This document shows positions 1-14,100 of a stretch of 64,000 bases of DNA, piece by piece. The DNA comes from Himantopus leucocephalus (Eukaryota; Chordata; Aves; Charadriiformes; Recurvirostridae): contig RSEF01000004.1 in assembly GCA_003993805.1 (NCBI GenBank), positions 77,493,387 to 77,557,386 on the forward strand. Direction: 5' to 3'. Position 1 is the first letter of the stretch. Every line of letters starts with the position of its first letter. The position numbers and the translations under genes are program-made. Under the pieces are notes generated by a model that saw nothing but the letters and a program-made list of their open reading frames with translations, did not search any database and was not told where the DNA came from.

Positions 1-3000
1 AAATATATGCACTATGGACTTTATTCGATTCATAACTGAGTGGCATACAAACGCATGGTACGAAATTACTCTGTTTCAAATAGACTCCATCAGTGAGCAA
101 TAGGTGTTCACAATTATATTTTAAGCTGAATAAACAGCTCTCAGGATATAAATGTAAGTGAGCTGCTGTACATGCAAAGGGTAACTAGTTCTAAGTGGCC
201 TCTCACATGATAAATACAATTACTACACATAAAGAAGCTTGTCATTTTTCAGAACAACCAAAGCGATCTGAAGGAATTATATGGTGCAGATGATCACGTT
301 TACTATCTAAATATACTGTGTGAAACCTGGTTGCACATATATCCTTTAGGCCAGGAGCACAGACAAGATTTTTGAAACGACCAACCTCATTCCTGAAGAA
401 GGATGATATCCCAAATTACCAGTGGGGGAAAAAAAAGATAGGGATGGCAGTACAAATGCTTATGTGCCCCAGTTGCCATGCGTTGTGGTTGATGACTTCT
501 GAAACATGCCAACAGTCAGAGATACGTTATGCTGTTCCATAGACCCTATACATTTTAACTTTTGCTTACAGGATGTTTGACAGTAACAGGATTTAAACAA
601 GTTTGGCATGTGATAATCACATAATACATCAGGTGCAAGAAATTATACTATATTTAGTGACATTGACCTTCCACTTTCAGTGCACATTTTTATTCATACC
701 ACAGATTCATCTCATTATTTCTGTCTCCGCCCTTCGAGCACTTAGTTTCCACATATGTGATTTTTTTTTCTGCCTCCATTTCACTGCTTGTTAAGATTCC
801 ATTCTGTGCAGTTGGGTCTCATTGCAGAAAACCACCATTTTACAATAAAGTCAATGGGAATTAAATTGGAGCTTGAAATTAAGCTCACACTAGAATGCAG
901 TCAGAATAGACACACTCAAGCTCAGTTGCTTTCTCAAATGAGGGCCATGAAGGCTATGTGATTTCTTCCAATTCTTCCTGCTTCACTTCCACTTTTTTTT
1001 CAAGTAAGTAGATAGGTCACACCTCCTAGATATTTGTTTAATAACACAGCTGATTGGCAGAAAACATTTCTGTTTTGCAAACATGTTTGAACTTTAAAAT
1101 TTGTTTTCATTTCTGCTCACAGAATTTTCTTGGAACAGAATCTTACCGAACTGCCCATGTTCCATATGTTATACACACTGTAGTACACTACCTCAATGAT
1201 ATAGTTTGACTTTGACAAAATGGCGTACGTTTACAAAACCATATTATTCTGAACCTATTCGTCTTACTTCTATCTTTTTAAGCAATCCGAAGTCAGGAGT
1301 TACTTTTGGTTTGCTTTTATCTGGTAAATTAGAACATTAGTTTATAAGAATGTGGATAATTCCTGTCGCACATAATTTAATAGATTTCTCCTCATTGTGA
1401 CTGTGTTTTAAAACAAATCTATGGTTGTATACAAACTTCAAAATAATAATTAGTGATTTAACAATTAAAATACCTACTGAGTAATATAAAATATGTCCTT
1501 CTTTTACATTATAACTGGTTGACTGAGTATATTATGTTGTATTTTAGAATGAAGTAAGAAATATTAAATGCTCTGAATCCTAATTTTCAGAGTTTATCCT
1601 GAAAAGTTCCATCTGCCAGGGATGCGGATAAATTCCCTTTGTTTTTGTTTTTCCTCAATAGTAGGGGTTTTGTTTGAGAAATATATCCACGCTTGGAAAG
1701 GTTAATCAATTTTGTGTTTCTCTGTACTAAAGTCTTTGCCACAGGTAATCATTTGTACTATAGTTTATATCACAGTCTCCCCTACATTACAGAAAAATGA
1801 TTCAATGGTTTTATTTCTTTTCTCTTTGTGTCTTGGCATTCCTTATCTCTGAAGTATATGTATTAAATACTTATGAAAGGCTTCCATAGCAGTTATCCCC
1901 CATAAACAAATGACTTACAACAGTAGCATCAAAGAGTCTGACTAATACGTGAAGCTGAATCTGAAACATTTAAGGCCTAATACGAAGTATTAAATCATAG
2001 CTAAATCAAGAAAAATAATGTTCTCTTATGGACATAAGTGTAAGTCAGAAAGAGGGGACTACAGATCCTGACACTTTTTCCAACTTCTAAATATGATTCT
2101 GACCGAGCTACTTGATGTCTTGGTACCCAAAGTCCTCATCAGAAAAATGGGAATAATTTTTTTCCTCCTACCAGCCCATCTTTAGATTATTAAATCTTCA
2201 GTACAAAGCATGCTTATTATTACATATGATGCCTGAAAAGCAAGGCCCTGATTCAGTTTTGGCTGAAAGACACTACTGTTATGTAAATTATAATTTAAAA
2301 CATCACTGAAGATAATTTAAGAACAAAAAAAAAAAATCCAAGGATTAGTAGATCTGTGATTTTTCTGGGAAAAAAAATCTAACTTTGGTTATGCTGCATC
2401 TGACTTGAATTTCATTTCCCACATCTTCTAATGTTGTAACCTTGTGTTTTTTTAAATTTTCAGAAATGTTGAGTTAGAAGGACTGCTAGGCATTGCTATG
2501 TGCATTTATTGCACTTTTTGCAGCAGCTATGTGTTTACTTTACACTGTTCACTAAAGGTGATTGGTTTAGGAGAAAATAGTTAAAATAAGTGGAAATTAA
2601 ATGATGACATAATATTAGCTACGATATTAATTTGCTATTTCTACTCCCATTATCTGGCAATGAATAGCCAGACTCCCAAGCTGTATGATCCTACATGTTG
2701 TATCATGTGGAGAAAGAGGACCATAATCCAGCTGTTTATTAGCAGAAGAGACTTTTCCTTTCAAAGACATAACATCCTTCTGTTTCACAGACGGATTTTA
2801 GCTTTGGATGCCTCATATTTCTAGCACGGACAGTAAGGAATGAATGGGCCAGGGACAAGCTTGTATTACCTACATGCAGATTAACCCACTTATAATTAAT
2901 AATTTTCATACATCTCTGCTCTGGCTACACTATAGAAAAAGAAATAACTTTGAATTTTTTTGTTTTTTTTAATCAAGAATAATTGTGGTACAGGGCAAAT

Positions 3001-6000
3001 CTATGCATATCCATACATTTTCCAGATATATGTATATTTGTCCCATACAAAATTTGATCATACATTGAAAAATAACTAGATATGCACAGTAATGTCATCT
3101 GCTCTTTGTAAAATATGGTTCTACTTTAAAAATACCCCTCAAAATTGTATCTCATTGTATTTCTCATAAACTGTCTTCCTCTCAAATTAACTTAATCAGC
3201 ATGTAAAAAGAGATTAATCACCTTCATTATAACAACTGTAATGCCTTCAAATTCTTCCAAGAAAAATAAAAAGTGTAAGATAATTAGATGCTGAGTTCAA
3301 GCCTCCTGAATTTTCTCCTTGTGCAGTATAAATAAATAAAGTTGGTTTTGTTACACATTGCTCCTTTAAGCATGTGTATGGTTACTAAAATCACAAAAAG
3401 AGATGCTTGTTTTTAGAGATGGATTATCAGTCCTATAATTTTCTTTTTTTTACTTACTGGGTCCTGAAGGATTTCTGAAATCCTTACCCTACCTCATTCT
3501 GGGTAGTTCACACTTCACATCATTACAGAGCTTGGGCATTGCTGCTGTTAGGTGTTGCTCCATGTTATATGTTATATCAATCTGTTATATTTTTTAATTA
3601 CTGTCTGTACATATCTGTTAGAGGTAACAGTCATCTTTCTGTTATACATTTGTACAGTAGGACCTCATGCTTTATGTTTTAACTAACATTTATACTAGGT
3701 CATTAATAAAACATATGTTATATAATGCTAGGATTAAAACATACAACTCCAAGGTTGTCTGTTGGTGTCTTTCCCATAAATTGTAAGGATTGACTCAAAT
3801 TCTCAACAACACATAAATGTGTGGACCATGCTGAAGGTGATAAAAAAGTAATATTAAAAAAATAGAAGCTTGAACCTTAACTAACTGATTCTGAGAAGCA
3901 GAAGTTGTTAAATACTTACAGACAAATTTTTTTGAGCTTTGGGATTTTTTATACTCTCATGGGATCAAATGAACTTGTCACCTGCGTGTGACATCTTCAC
4001 ATTTGCTTAAGAAGAAAAGAAGTTACTATGAAACCGTTGTTGCAATGTGTGAGTCACCCTGGGCTTATAGAGTATTAAATGCATCAAATAGAGTTACTTT
4101 TAAAGATCTGGTGAATGAAAAGTACTTTGAACAGTCAAAAAAGCTGACGTGCACTTCAGATGAAAAATCCAGCCTTGTGACTTTGACATATTCTTTGATT
4201 CTCTTAGGAAAGCTGCCCTGGTAATGGTCTGAGTTATGGAGGAAACTAAGTCTGTACTAACAGACAATGGCTGGAGTTTCCACTACCAATGTTTTTAGTG
4301 GTTACAGAACCAAGGCAAAGTAATTGCAAAAAAAAAAAAAATATAGCCTGCTGTCATTCTAAACATGCAGTATTTCAGCATTTTGCATTTTTTCTACACT
4401 CAGTCTGTTCAGATGTAAATAGTATCATGACATACAAAACAATAAAGGAACAAACCCGTTGTTAAAATGGTTAAACAGTTGAGAGGTGCAGACAGACCTT
4501 TAGATCCAGTAAAAGTTAAAAGTATATAAATATAGCCCAGAAACTTGAGAGTGGCCTTCATGGATACTTCTACACAGATAATTGAAGGAAGGCCAGCAGT
4601 GGTACTTTTAAAGCGAATCTCCCAGTAGTCCCCACATACTGTGCTTAGCTTTGCACTGTGGAGCAGTTTCAGTGTGCATGAACTGGATCCCTTTCAGGTG
4701 AAGGTAAGCTACAATACTTGCTTCAGGAGCAAAACTAATGCATTCCAGGCTTCAACACGCATTATGCCTATGGGACCCAACTAGAGATAACCCAAAGTCA
4801 GAAGTGCTTTCAGTATGTACAGCATGGATTTCAGATCTTCAGTTTTAATCCTTAGACCCATTCCCATTTACGTATGCTACTTGCTAATGTACTCATAGCC
4901 ACTGACTCCATCTGGCTTGGAAGTATCTTGTCTCCTAATAGCTTATATCAATGTCTAGAGTAACGCAAGCTTTTAAAGAATGCAGAATTCATGAGTCAGA
5001 GAAAGTGTTTGTATTTCATGGTAACCATGATCTTCTTTTTCATGAATATGACATTATAAAACACTTCTGCTTAAGAAGAGTTGCAGTTTCTAGTATGATT
5101 ATGGTGTTCATTAAAATGAATTGGGTAGTCAATAGTCCTTTTTGAAGATTTATTTAAAGTATTTTTGGGGTTGCAGTGGTGTTCATTAAAATATCATCAG
5201 CTGCCACATAGCCGGCACAGTAATTTCTTGGTTAAAATGAAACAGAAGTATTTCAGAGACACTGCAGTGACTGTTGACTCTTCAAATGGTGACCTGATTA
5301 TTTTACCATTTCTATCATGTACCACAGTTTACAGCGCTTAGTGTAACAGAAGGGATTTGCTTACACATTGCTCCTAGCATAAAGTCACTTTAAATTAGAT
5401 GGACTAGTAGAGAAATGCTCTTAAAACCTCCCAAAGCGATATATTGTTATCTCTTTTGCTCAGTAATGAGAACTAAACCAGGAGAGAAGATTTATGAAGA
5501 TATTAGGCATAACAGCTGAGGATGAATTTTTCTTATCATACACTCCATGCTACTTAGCGTGTTTGGTTTAACCAGTAGGAAAGTGAAATTAGCTTTTACC
5601 CACTAGGGAGAAAGAGCAGAACAAGTACTCCACATGTACCTATGAAGTGATACAGATCCTGAATGCAACCAGAGAATTCAGTAGGTACAAGGCAGAGTAA
5701 TAATAATGGTGCAATACTGTTTTTTTTCCCCTTCAATTATGCTCCCTCCTGAATGAGGAAAAGGCACGTATGGCAAGAGAATTTATAGCAGGGAAATGCA
5801 GTTACTATTCCAATTGATATTTAACTAATTTATACTAACATGAGCAGGATCTGTAATCCAAGTTTCCTCATATAATCCCAGTGAATATTTTAGACAGTAT
5901 ATTACACATAGATCCATATATGAAATCTGTCCTTTCATTCCCCTTTTTCTCCATCATTTCTTCACCTCCCTCCCTATCTTCATTTGTACCTTCCAGTGAA

Positions 6001-9000
6001 TCTTTGAGGGATTTTTTAAACAAAATAATGATTGATACAAATGAAATCCTGAATAACATTTTTATTGAAAGACATTGAAATAAAAAGAAAAGAAAGATGT
6101 AAAATTGCTAAAGACAGGAAGAAAAGAAACAATCTTGAAAGGTAACAAGAGAAGTAGCAAAAGTAGACTGAGCAAATCTCTTCACTTCCAGATTACAAAC
6201 AGAAAATTGCTGAGAATATCTGCTGGGAAAATAAGCATACAACAGGTAGAAATTTGAACATCCACACCCAGCTTGTATGAAACATCTTTTTATTTCTGTT
6301 TTTTTAAAAAATATTTGATCTTCACCTTTAGCTCTCTCTTCAGTTGATTCTCCTTTTCTCTAATTTTCTAATTTCCAGTAATATCCTCTCTTTTTTTCCT
6401 CAAATTCTCTAAAACTTAAACTAGTCTAAACTGTGGACTTAATCTTTGAGGTTAATCAAGCAGATGCTTTACATGAGTAGTCATACGTATAGGGATATTG
6501 CTGGTTCAGCACCCAGGTGCAGTATTTTTCCCAAAAGAGAAATTAACGTGCATCAGATATATGTGATAATCAAAAGCATTGATATCCATGTATTTTTTGT
6601 ATGGAACCTGTTAACAGTTAGTGCTGATATCTAATGATATCTGATCATGTCTTACTAAATTGTTAACCACTTAACTTACAAAAGAACATTGCATCTTTTG
6701 AGTTTGCCCTAGGCTTCTAGTTAATGTTATTGACTTTTTTCTGACATCACATTTAATCAAATATTGTGCAAATTCCTTTAATATACCATCATCTGAACCA
6801 ATTCTAACACAAGACTTGTTGGTTTTCAGTTATTTCTGTTGTTTTTTTTCCATGGGTTCTTAACTCACCTTTAATTAATATTTATATACAGGACTTTATG
6901 AAAAACCTGCTTAGTGGATGAAAAATTTCCCAAGAATGATTTGGAGTTCATATAGGCCAACAAACAGCAAAGCATATCTATATTAAGTATATAGCTGAGC
7001 ATAAATTCTGGAAAAAAAATATTTATGTAACAGGCTCCATATAAACCTAACATAACTATGTGGATGTAATTCATTCAAGCAGCCTCTAAAGTCACATCCT
7101 CTTATAAACACGGATGCATAATTTTTTTTTTCTGAAAAGCAGGAGAATAAAGAATTAATTAATTACTTTTTTCTTCTTTCTCAACACTGCAGTCTTCTGT
7201 AGAAATATTTTTATTCATATGAAAATATAACTTTATATTCTAGACCTTTCTTGCAGAAATTGTGTGAGCCCAACCTCAACTAGTCATCTCTAAATAAGAT
7301 GGAATATTTATTCTCTCAAAAGTACCGACTCTTCCCCTTACTGTGCCTGACTATGCCAGGTTATTCTATTTTTCTGTCACTAAAGGTACTGAGATTCCTT
7401 TTGCCTTATTATATATGAGGACACAAACAGAGAGTCATTTAATTGTGCCATGTAAAATGGCATATGAAATTTCTGAAATGATTATAATTAATAGCAGAAT
7501 GTTATTAGATATTATGTAACATTAGAAGTCTAAGTTGAAAAGAAACTGCACCCTAGTCAGGGAGTGAATGAAAATAAAATTCTGACAAAGAAATTTAAAT
7601 GTGTCAGGAGGAGCGCTTGTTATGAGGGGAATTCTACCTTGCTGATAAGCTTCACAGCTTTGTCCTGTGCTATCATTTTTTTATTGGTGGTCAAATACGC
7701 TAAGTGCTCCAGCCAAGCATTTGGTATGACAGACATGATAGATGATGAAGAACCCTTTGGCAGAAAGTGGCTGAGAAATATTGAAACTGATTGATTACTT
7801 GGATTTCAAAAGTTTTTTGCAACTTTAGAAACTTGTTGATGGTAAGTATTGGCAGGAAATAATTATGAAAAGTGTGTCGATTAGACTAGTCCTCACTAGC
7901 TTTACAAAATAGAGGGTCTTTTAGTATCTATAACCTGATTCTCAATTTTGTGTTCCAGTATTTCACTGTGTTTCTGTCAAATAAGCCTAAGCCTATTCAG
8001 ATCCACTTATTTTTGAAGTAAAATGTATGGTTTCTTTTTTTCTTTACTTTTTGTAACAACATTTATTCAAGTCATTAATTAGCTGATGTAGAACATGAAG
8101 GAAAGAAGGAATGAGTACTTGCATTGCTTGTTTCTGTTCTATTTTGGACGATAACTAGCATATGCATCTTTGCAACCAATGGTCCATTTTGTAAAATATT
8201 CCCGTAAGATCTCTCTGAATCAGGATTTTACATCACAGCACAGCACAGCAAATTTATCGTTGGTTCTACTCCTCTCATCTGCTTCTGAAGAAACAGCATC
8301 CAAATGTGTTTTTTCTTTGATAAGTCAAGTTATTTTAGTGTCTAAGGGAACTGCAATATAGATTTCTTAAACAATCTGAAAGCTTATTAATATCCTTTCT
8401 GGTAGAAGCACATGTTATCTTCAGACATTATCAACAGAGAACTGCACTGGCAAAAAAAAGTAATTTTATATAAGATCCTGAATCTTGCCTCAGTGATACA
8501 CATCGCTAACTAATATGCATGCTTGTAAGAAATGCATATTCAGATCTCTTTTGGAAGAAAACCCAGCTGTCTACATAGTAAAATAGTGGTCATGACATGC
8601 AAACTGAAGCTTCTTTCTTATTTCTTAAGAGAAATCAATAATCCAGTAGCATCTTAGAGATCACTGTAAGCATCACACAGAAGCTGATTAGAAGTGAAAT
8701 TGGTATCGTTAAAATGAAACCTACTAAGCTGCCTTGTACTGTGGTATTTTAGCAGAATAGGAAGAGAACTATTATTTTCCTCCTTGTGGAATAAACAGAA
8801 TACATAATAAGCACTTGCAGCACTGCATGGAATCGATTTAACTGGGGAACAAATACATTTATAACTCACTTGAGGCTTTGGCTTCAGCTGAATTAAGAGG
8901 TGTTCTCATTACTTGTGGAATGTGCTTGCTACTCTATAAGTGCCTAGGCACCCTAATGTGTGTATACTAAGCTTTGAACTTCATGAAAGAAATTCTACTA

Positions 9001-10923
9001 ATCCTGACTATAGGCTTAGTAGTTGGAAATATGTATATTAAATAAAATAACCAATGATTATTTGGCACGGTCAGTGTACACTGAGATGAAACCTCATCAG
9101 CAGGAAAAGAACAGTAGGGTATTACCCCAGAACAACCATATTTGATTTTAGTATTAACACAAATTAACAAAAAACCAATGCTACTATGTATTTCCACAAT
9201 GACCTTTGATGAAGAACCTCATAATATCATACCATTTAGCATGCACTAAGGCCTCACTATCAAAGCATTTCAGGATGTGACTATTTTTAGCTGACATGGT
9301 ACATTGCTATCAGACACAGGCTTGCTCAGCCTGTGCTCTGAGCCAACCAAAGCTGTTAAGACATATTAGTCTGATGTGAACCTGAATCATTCCCCCACTG
9401 AGATTTCAGGAGATAATATTCTGTGTTTGGCATAGTACTACTATTATCACACTACATTTGACTAGGCGGTAACTTGTGTCCTTTCTGCCCAGAGCCTCGG
9501 CAGACCAAGCTAATTTTTACCAGGCATGTCTTACACAGGAGTGCATTAAGCTCAGGAATCTCTCTGACTTAGCTTTCCTTAAAGTATTGTAAATACTTAA
9601 GAATTCACCTTTCTATTTGCAGATGACACACCAGTGCTGTTATTGGGCCTGATGATGCCTCTCGGACTTACCTACAGTACAGAGAGCTCTGGCTGCTACA
9701 AAGCACACCAGTGATGCTCATCCTTCATGTCAGGAGAGAACAGCACGTACACTGGGATTTTTTCCAGCATTCCTTGACAGAGACTGTAAGCAGCCGATAT
9801 TGAAGGTCATAAAAATGGAGGCAATGGAGATGAGCAGTAGACTTCAAGTGTGGTAAGTGAAAGCATACCCATACCTGTATGTAGAACACAGTCAGTACAG
9901 GCTTCCTCTGGAGGGAACAGGGAATATTATTTCTGCAAGGAAAGAAAGGTTATCAGAGGATGACTCCAGTTTTGCTTGTGTCGAATCACACGGGAGACCT
10001 GTTTTCCTTGACTGTAGACTAATCCAACTATGCCCCAAGTTAAGGTACTTTACTAAGGTGGGAGAGATGAACAAAGGCCTAAGTATTTTATTAAATAATG
10101 ATTAATTTCCTCTTTTGCACAAAGTTAAGCATGTAAAAGCCTTTATTTAAATAAATTCCTGAAAACTCTATTTAGATAAATGACCACCACATCACGTATC
10201 TTACAGATGAGTAAAAAAAACCAAAAAAATCCCAAACCAACAAAAAACAAACAGGAACCAAAACCCAAAACCCAAAAATCAACCAAACCAAAATAAGAGG
10301 TAATCAAATCCACATGCTTGACTGGAGATGACAGCTTGAAAATTCAGGGGAGCAATCTATTTAAAACTAATTTTAACTATCTGATATGTTTTTTTTAAAA
10401 GGCTATTGAGAAAGCCAACCCATTCTTAATGCAATAAAGAATGAAATGGAAGATTTGGAAAAAAAATCAAGTTAAGTGGACTATTTCTGCTTAAATTGTG
10501 CTATTACTGAAATGCATTAAAAGAAACAAACCATATTGACACACTTTCTTCAACTATTGGAGATACACATGGTCATGTGAATATTGATTTCTATTATACA
10601 GAGATGCATGTATATGATATTTATATATGAATGTAAAGCAGTGGGCATACATGCAGTAATATCAGTTGAATCTGGATAAAATTCTGATCTTAAACTTTAA
10701 ACCTTCTGTTCATTTGCGTTATTCTGAAGACTGTTCTTAAGTTTTATCAAAGGAATTTCTCGAAACCTTTTTTGTTCCAAGATTAATATTAATATAAGTA
10801 TTATAATTTTCAAAATTGGCAAAACAAAGACTATAAAAATAAGAAGAATTGTTAATCTCTCATATACTAGTGGAAATTATATACCCTAATTCAAAAGAAA
10901 TATTAGGAAGAAAATTTTCATTG
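1..10923. other. Intergenic AT-rich DNA, nothing recognised
   Basis: Only short open frames (under about 85 codons) without coding character, domains or splice support. No transposon that I can recognise. It lies far downstream of PCDH9. Confidence 0.6.
10205..10297 (+). repeat. A/C-rich low-complexity tract
   Basis: An irregular run of A with CC interruptions (AAAACC and AACAAA units) that is not tied to a recognisable element. A similar A/C-rich tract at 11138-11196 directly follows the CR1 3' end at 10924-11125. Confidence 0.8.
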
Positions 10924-11125
10924 TGGTGGTGGTGATGCACTGGAACTGATTACCCAGAGAAGTTGTGGATGCGCCATCCCAGGAGGTGTTCAAGGCCAGG
11001 CTGGATGGGGCTTTGAGCAACCTGGTCTAGTACGAGGTGTCCCTGCCCATGGCAGGGGGGTTGGAACTAGATCTTTAAGGTCCCTTCCAACCTAAACCAT
11101 TCTATAGTTCTATGATTTTATGATT
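10924..11125 (+). mobile_element. CR1 LINE, 5'-truncated 3' end
   Basis: The sequence carries the typical avian CR1 3' untranslated end: CCCAGAGAAGTTGTGGATG, GTTCAAGGCCAGGCTGGATG, CCTGCCCATGGCAGGGGGGT and CCCTTCCAACCTAAACCATT, closing with the short terminal repeat TTCTATGATTTTATGATT. The copy is only about 200 bp, as expected from the strong 5' truncation of CR1 insertions. It is little diverged from what I recall of the avian consensus, so it is one of the younger repeats here. It contains no coding part. An A/C-rich tract follows it. Confidence 0.93.
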
Positions 11126-14100
11126 ATTGCTTGGTACAAAAAACCCCCACCTCAAAACAACAAAACAAAACAAAAAAAAAACCCACAAAACAAACCTGTC
11201 ATCATTATTGACTCAAAACAATAAACTGTATTTTTATTTTTCCCTAGACAGAAAATGCTTTGTCAATGGAAGAGGAAAAGGGACAGGGGCTGATTAATGG
11301 CACAATCCTCACATAAACTCTTATTTATCTATCTGAGGCTCCATCTCTGTAGTAAATGAGAGTCTAATAATTGCAAATATATTTACTCCATCTCTGAGAA
11401 CTGCATTCATTTTCAGAAGGCAATGGAGCTTTAGACAAAGAGGTGTTTTGGGTGACAGTTCTATTTAAGCAAAATATTCAAAACGTAAACCTTTAAAACT
11501 CTTATTCAGCTCGCACTGAACACCAGAGGTCACTAAGTTTCACAAGGACCTACATTTTCTAATTTCGTGCTTCAGTTTGAAAAGAGATCAGTAACTCACC
11601 ACGTAATTGCTCTTGGGACAGAAAACAGGCATTCTACCAGTTATCCCATTTCAGAGGTTTGAGCTGTTAAGTACAAAACTAGTCCTTGAATTGCATTTAA
11701 AATAGAGCAATATTTTACTATGGTGATATTTTTCCCTCCCTTAACATAAACTGGCATATAACCTCAATGAAAGTAATTTGAATAATTGATTCTTAACAGA
11801 TCCCATGATTGGAATTTAGGGCTTACTCTTCACAAGCAAGCACCTCCTTAGGCAAGTAGGGTTTCACTCTTACTTCCTTTCTCTCTTTATGATTAAACTG
11901 CTATTTACATATATTAAGTCTTCAATAGAAGGGTGCTCAGAACCCAATAGCTTCATGCTCTAATGAGGAACAAACTTATCTGGGTGTTAGGAATGCTGGG
12001 GTTTATTGATTTTGCAGTATTACTGGCACTGATTGGGTATCATAGATGTAATAAATGAATGGGGGAAGGTGCCGGAATCAGCTGCAGAAGGGATTGCAGA
12101 TGCATGGGACTGGAAAACAGGCATTCTGGAAGCAGTCACTGACTCTCCTTTATTTTGGCTTTGATTCTGAAATCTCCAGAAATAAGGACATGTTTGCGAG
12201 GTGTACTTTTCTGGGAAGAGAAGCAGAAGTCATTGCTATCCAAAATTGAAAACCTGAGCTTAAAACTGACCCAAGGTTTAAAATATGTTGATGAATTTGT
12301 GACCCTATGATAGTCTTGCAAGCTGCCAAGAGAGACTAGTTTAAAAGAAAAGCCAAAGTAAGAAATGACTAAGAGGTTGCCTGTCAGAAAATCCTGGCTA
12401 GTATCTTGAAAAATGAAAATTAATAAAATAACTAGTTCAGCAGCCTAAATATGGTGAAAGAAAATGTGTAAAGAACACAATTATGTGACCGACTCTAAGA
12501 ACATAATGAAGCGAAGCTCTTTCCCAGCCAAGCACTTGAGAAAGACTGAGAGAAAAGGGGAGAAAGGTAAGGTATGCCAGCTGCAAAAATATTTCAATGA
12601 ATCCACCATGCAAATACACATGCAGACAAGTAGAGGGAAAGTAGTCTTTATTCACTAACCTGCATTTTGACTTTGAAATATGAAAATCAGCATTTAGAAA
12701 CTCATCTCTGTGGTGAAAATGCTTTCAAAAACAAGCAAATATCAGAAATAATAGTGAGAAACTAGATTTCATGAATAACTCATGTTGCTTGAATTTACCG
12801 TTTTCATTTCAAAATGGCTTATTTTGAGAAGTAACCTGTCTTTCTTTGCTTAAATAATGTAGAAATATTTATTGTTTGTACTAAATCTTTCCACTTACTT
12901 AACCCTTTGAATTTCAATGTTGTAGCATCATTTCTTTGAAATAAAATTACTTTTATTGATAGAATATTTCAGCGCACTATTGAACTGAAAGATATCCATA
13001 CAGCTATGCTCTACAAATGCCACATTAATATATGTTCTCTCCATCTACCACAGATTTACTCAATTAAAAGTGATTTTGAATAAAGACCTTTTTCCAGTGT
13101 TTTCCAGACATTTCAAAAGAAATGAATATTAATAAAGACAAATGATGAACAAGCTGAAAGGAGTTTGTCACCCCTAATGATGATATGGAATATCAAAATG
13201 TTGTTTTCTGGGATACTAAATTATGTGCTTACATTCATTTATTTTAAGGACTTTTTAAAGAATACCAGAATGACGTTATTTCTACAGTGCTTATTTTTAA
13301 ACAACTGCATTATGTGGTAAGTTTAAGATCAATAGACTTAATATCAACAAATCAGTAAACTCTCAGGTTATTAGAAAGACATGCAGTTTTCTTTCAGAAG
13401 GTGTTTCTTACCTCTTCATATTCAGGAAATTTTTTAACTCAGAATTAGATACCAAACACTGAAAATATTTAATCACATCTTTAGAAGAAAGGAATAATCC
13501 TAAAAGATATATTATAAGTTATTTATATTTGCACAATCTTTAACATTACGGGGCAGAAACAGACTAAGGATGAAAAAAAAGTTATAATATTTCTGAGAGA
13601 AAACCACTCATGGAACAGAAGATGGAAAAACAAACATGGAGTAACAATGCCCATTTTCAGTCACAGAAATGCCTTACTTTTTCTCTGACATAGTCAATAA
13701 ATAATTACCTGCAGTATTCCTGTTTTGATACCTGTCTCAGTTAATTAACTACAACATTAATTCATAGAAATTTAACACACGAGTATCTTCATTCGGATAA
13801 GTAAGCTTCTCTGGCTTAATTTCAAACTTGTCTGAAAGTTATGGGCTAAGTTTGTTTATAAAAATGATGTAAAAAAGAAGGAGAAAGCAAACAATGAAAA
13901 GATCACAGGGAAAAACAAATATGGAGTGAGCAGAATCAGATGTAAAAAATATAGCTATCACATGAGCAAATATGTGGTGTCTGTGCAGGGTTAATAAGAA
14001 CATACAATGTATTGTGTATTTCAGATGACCGTAGAAGAAATATCCTTTTAGATTCTGATAACTTAGATATTTCAGAAATAAAGTGACCCTGTTTCAGACC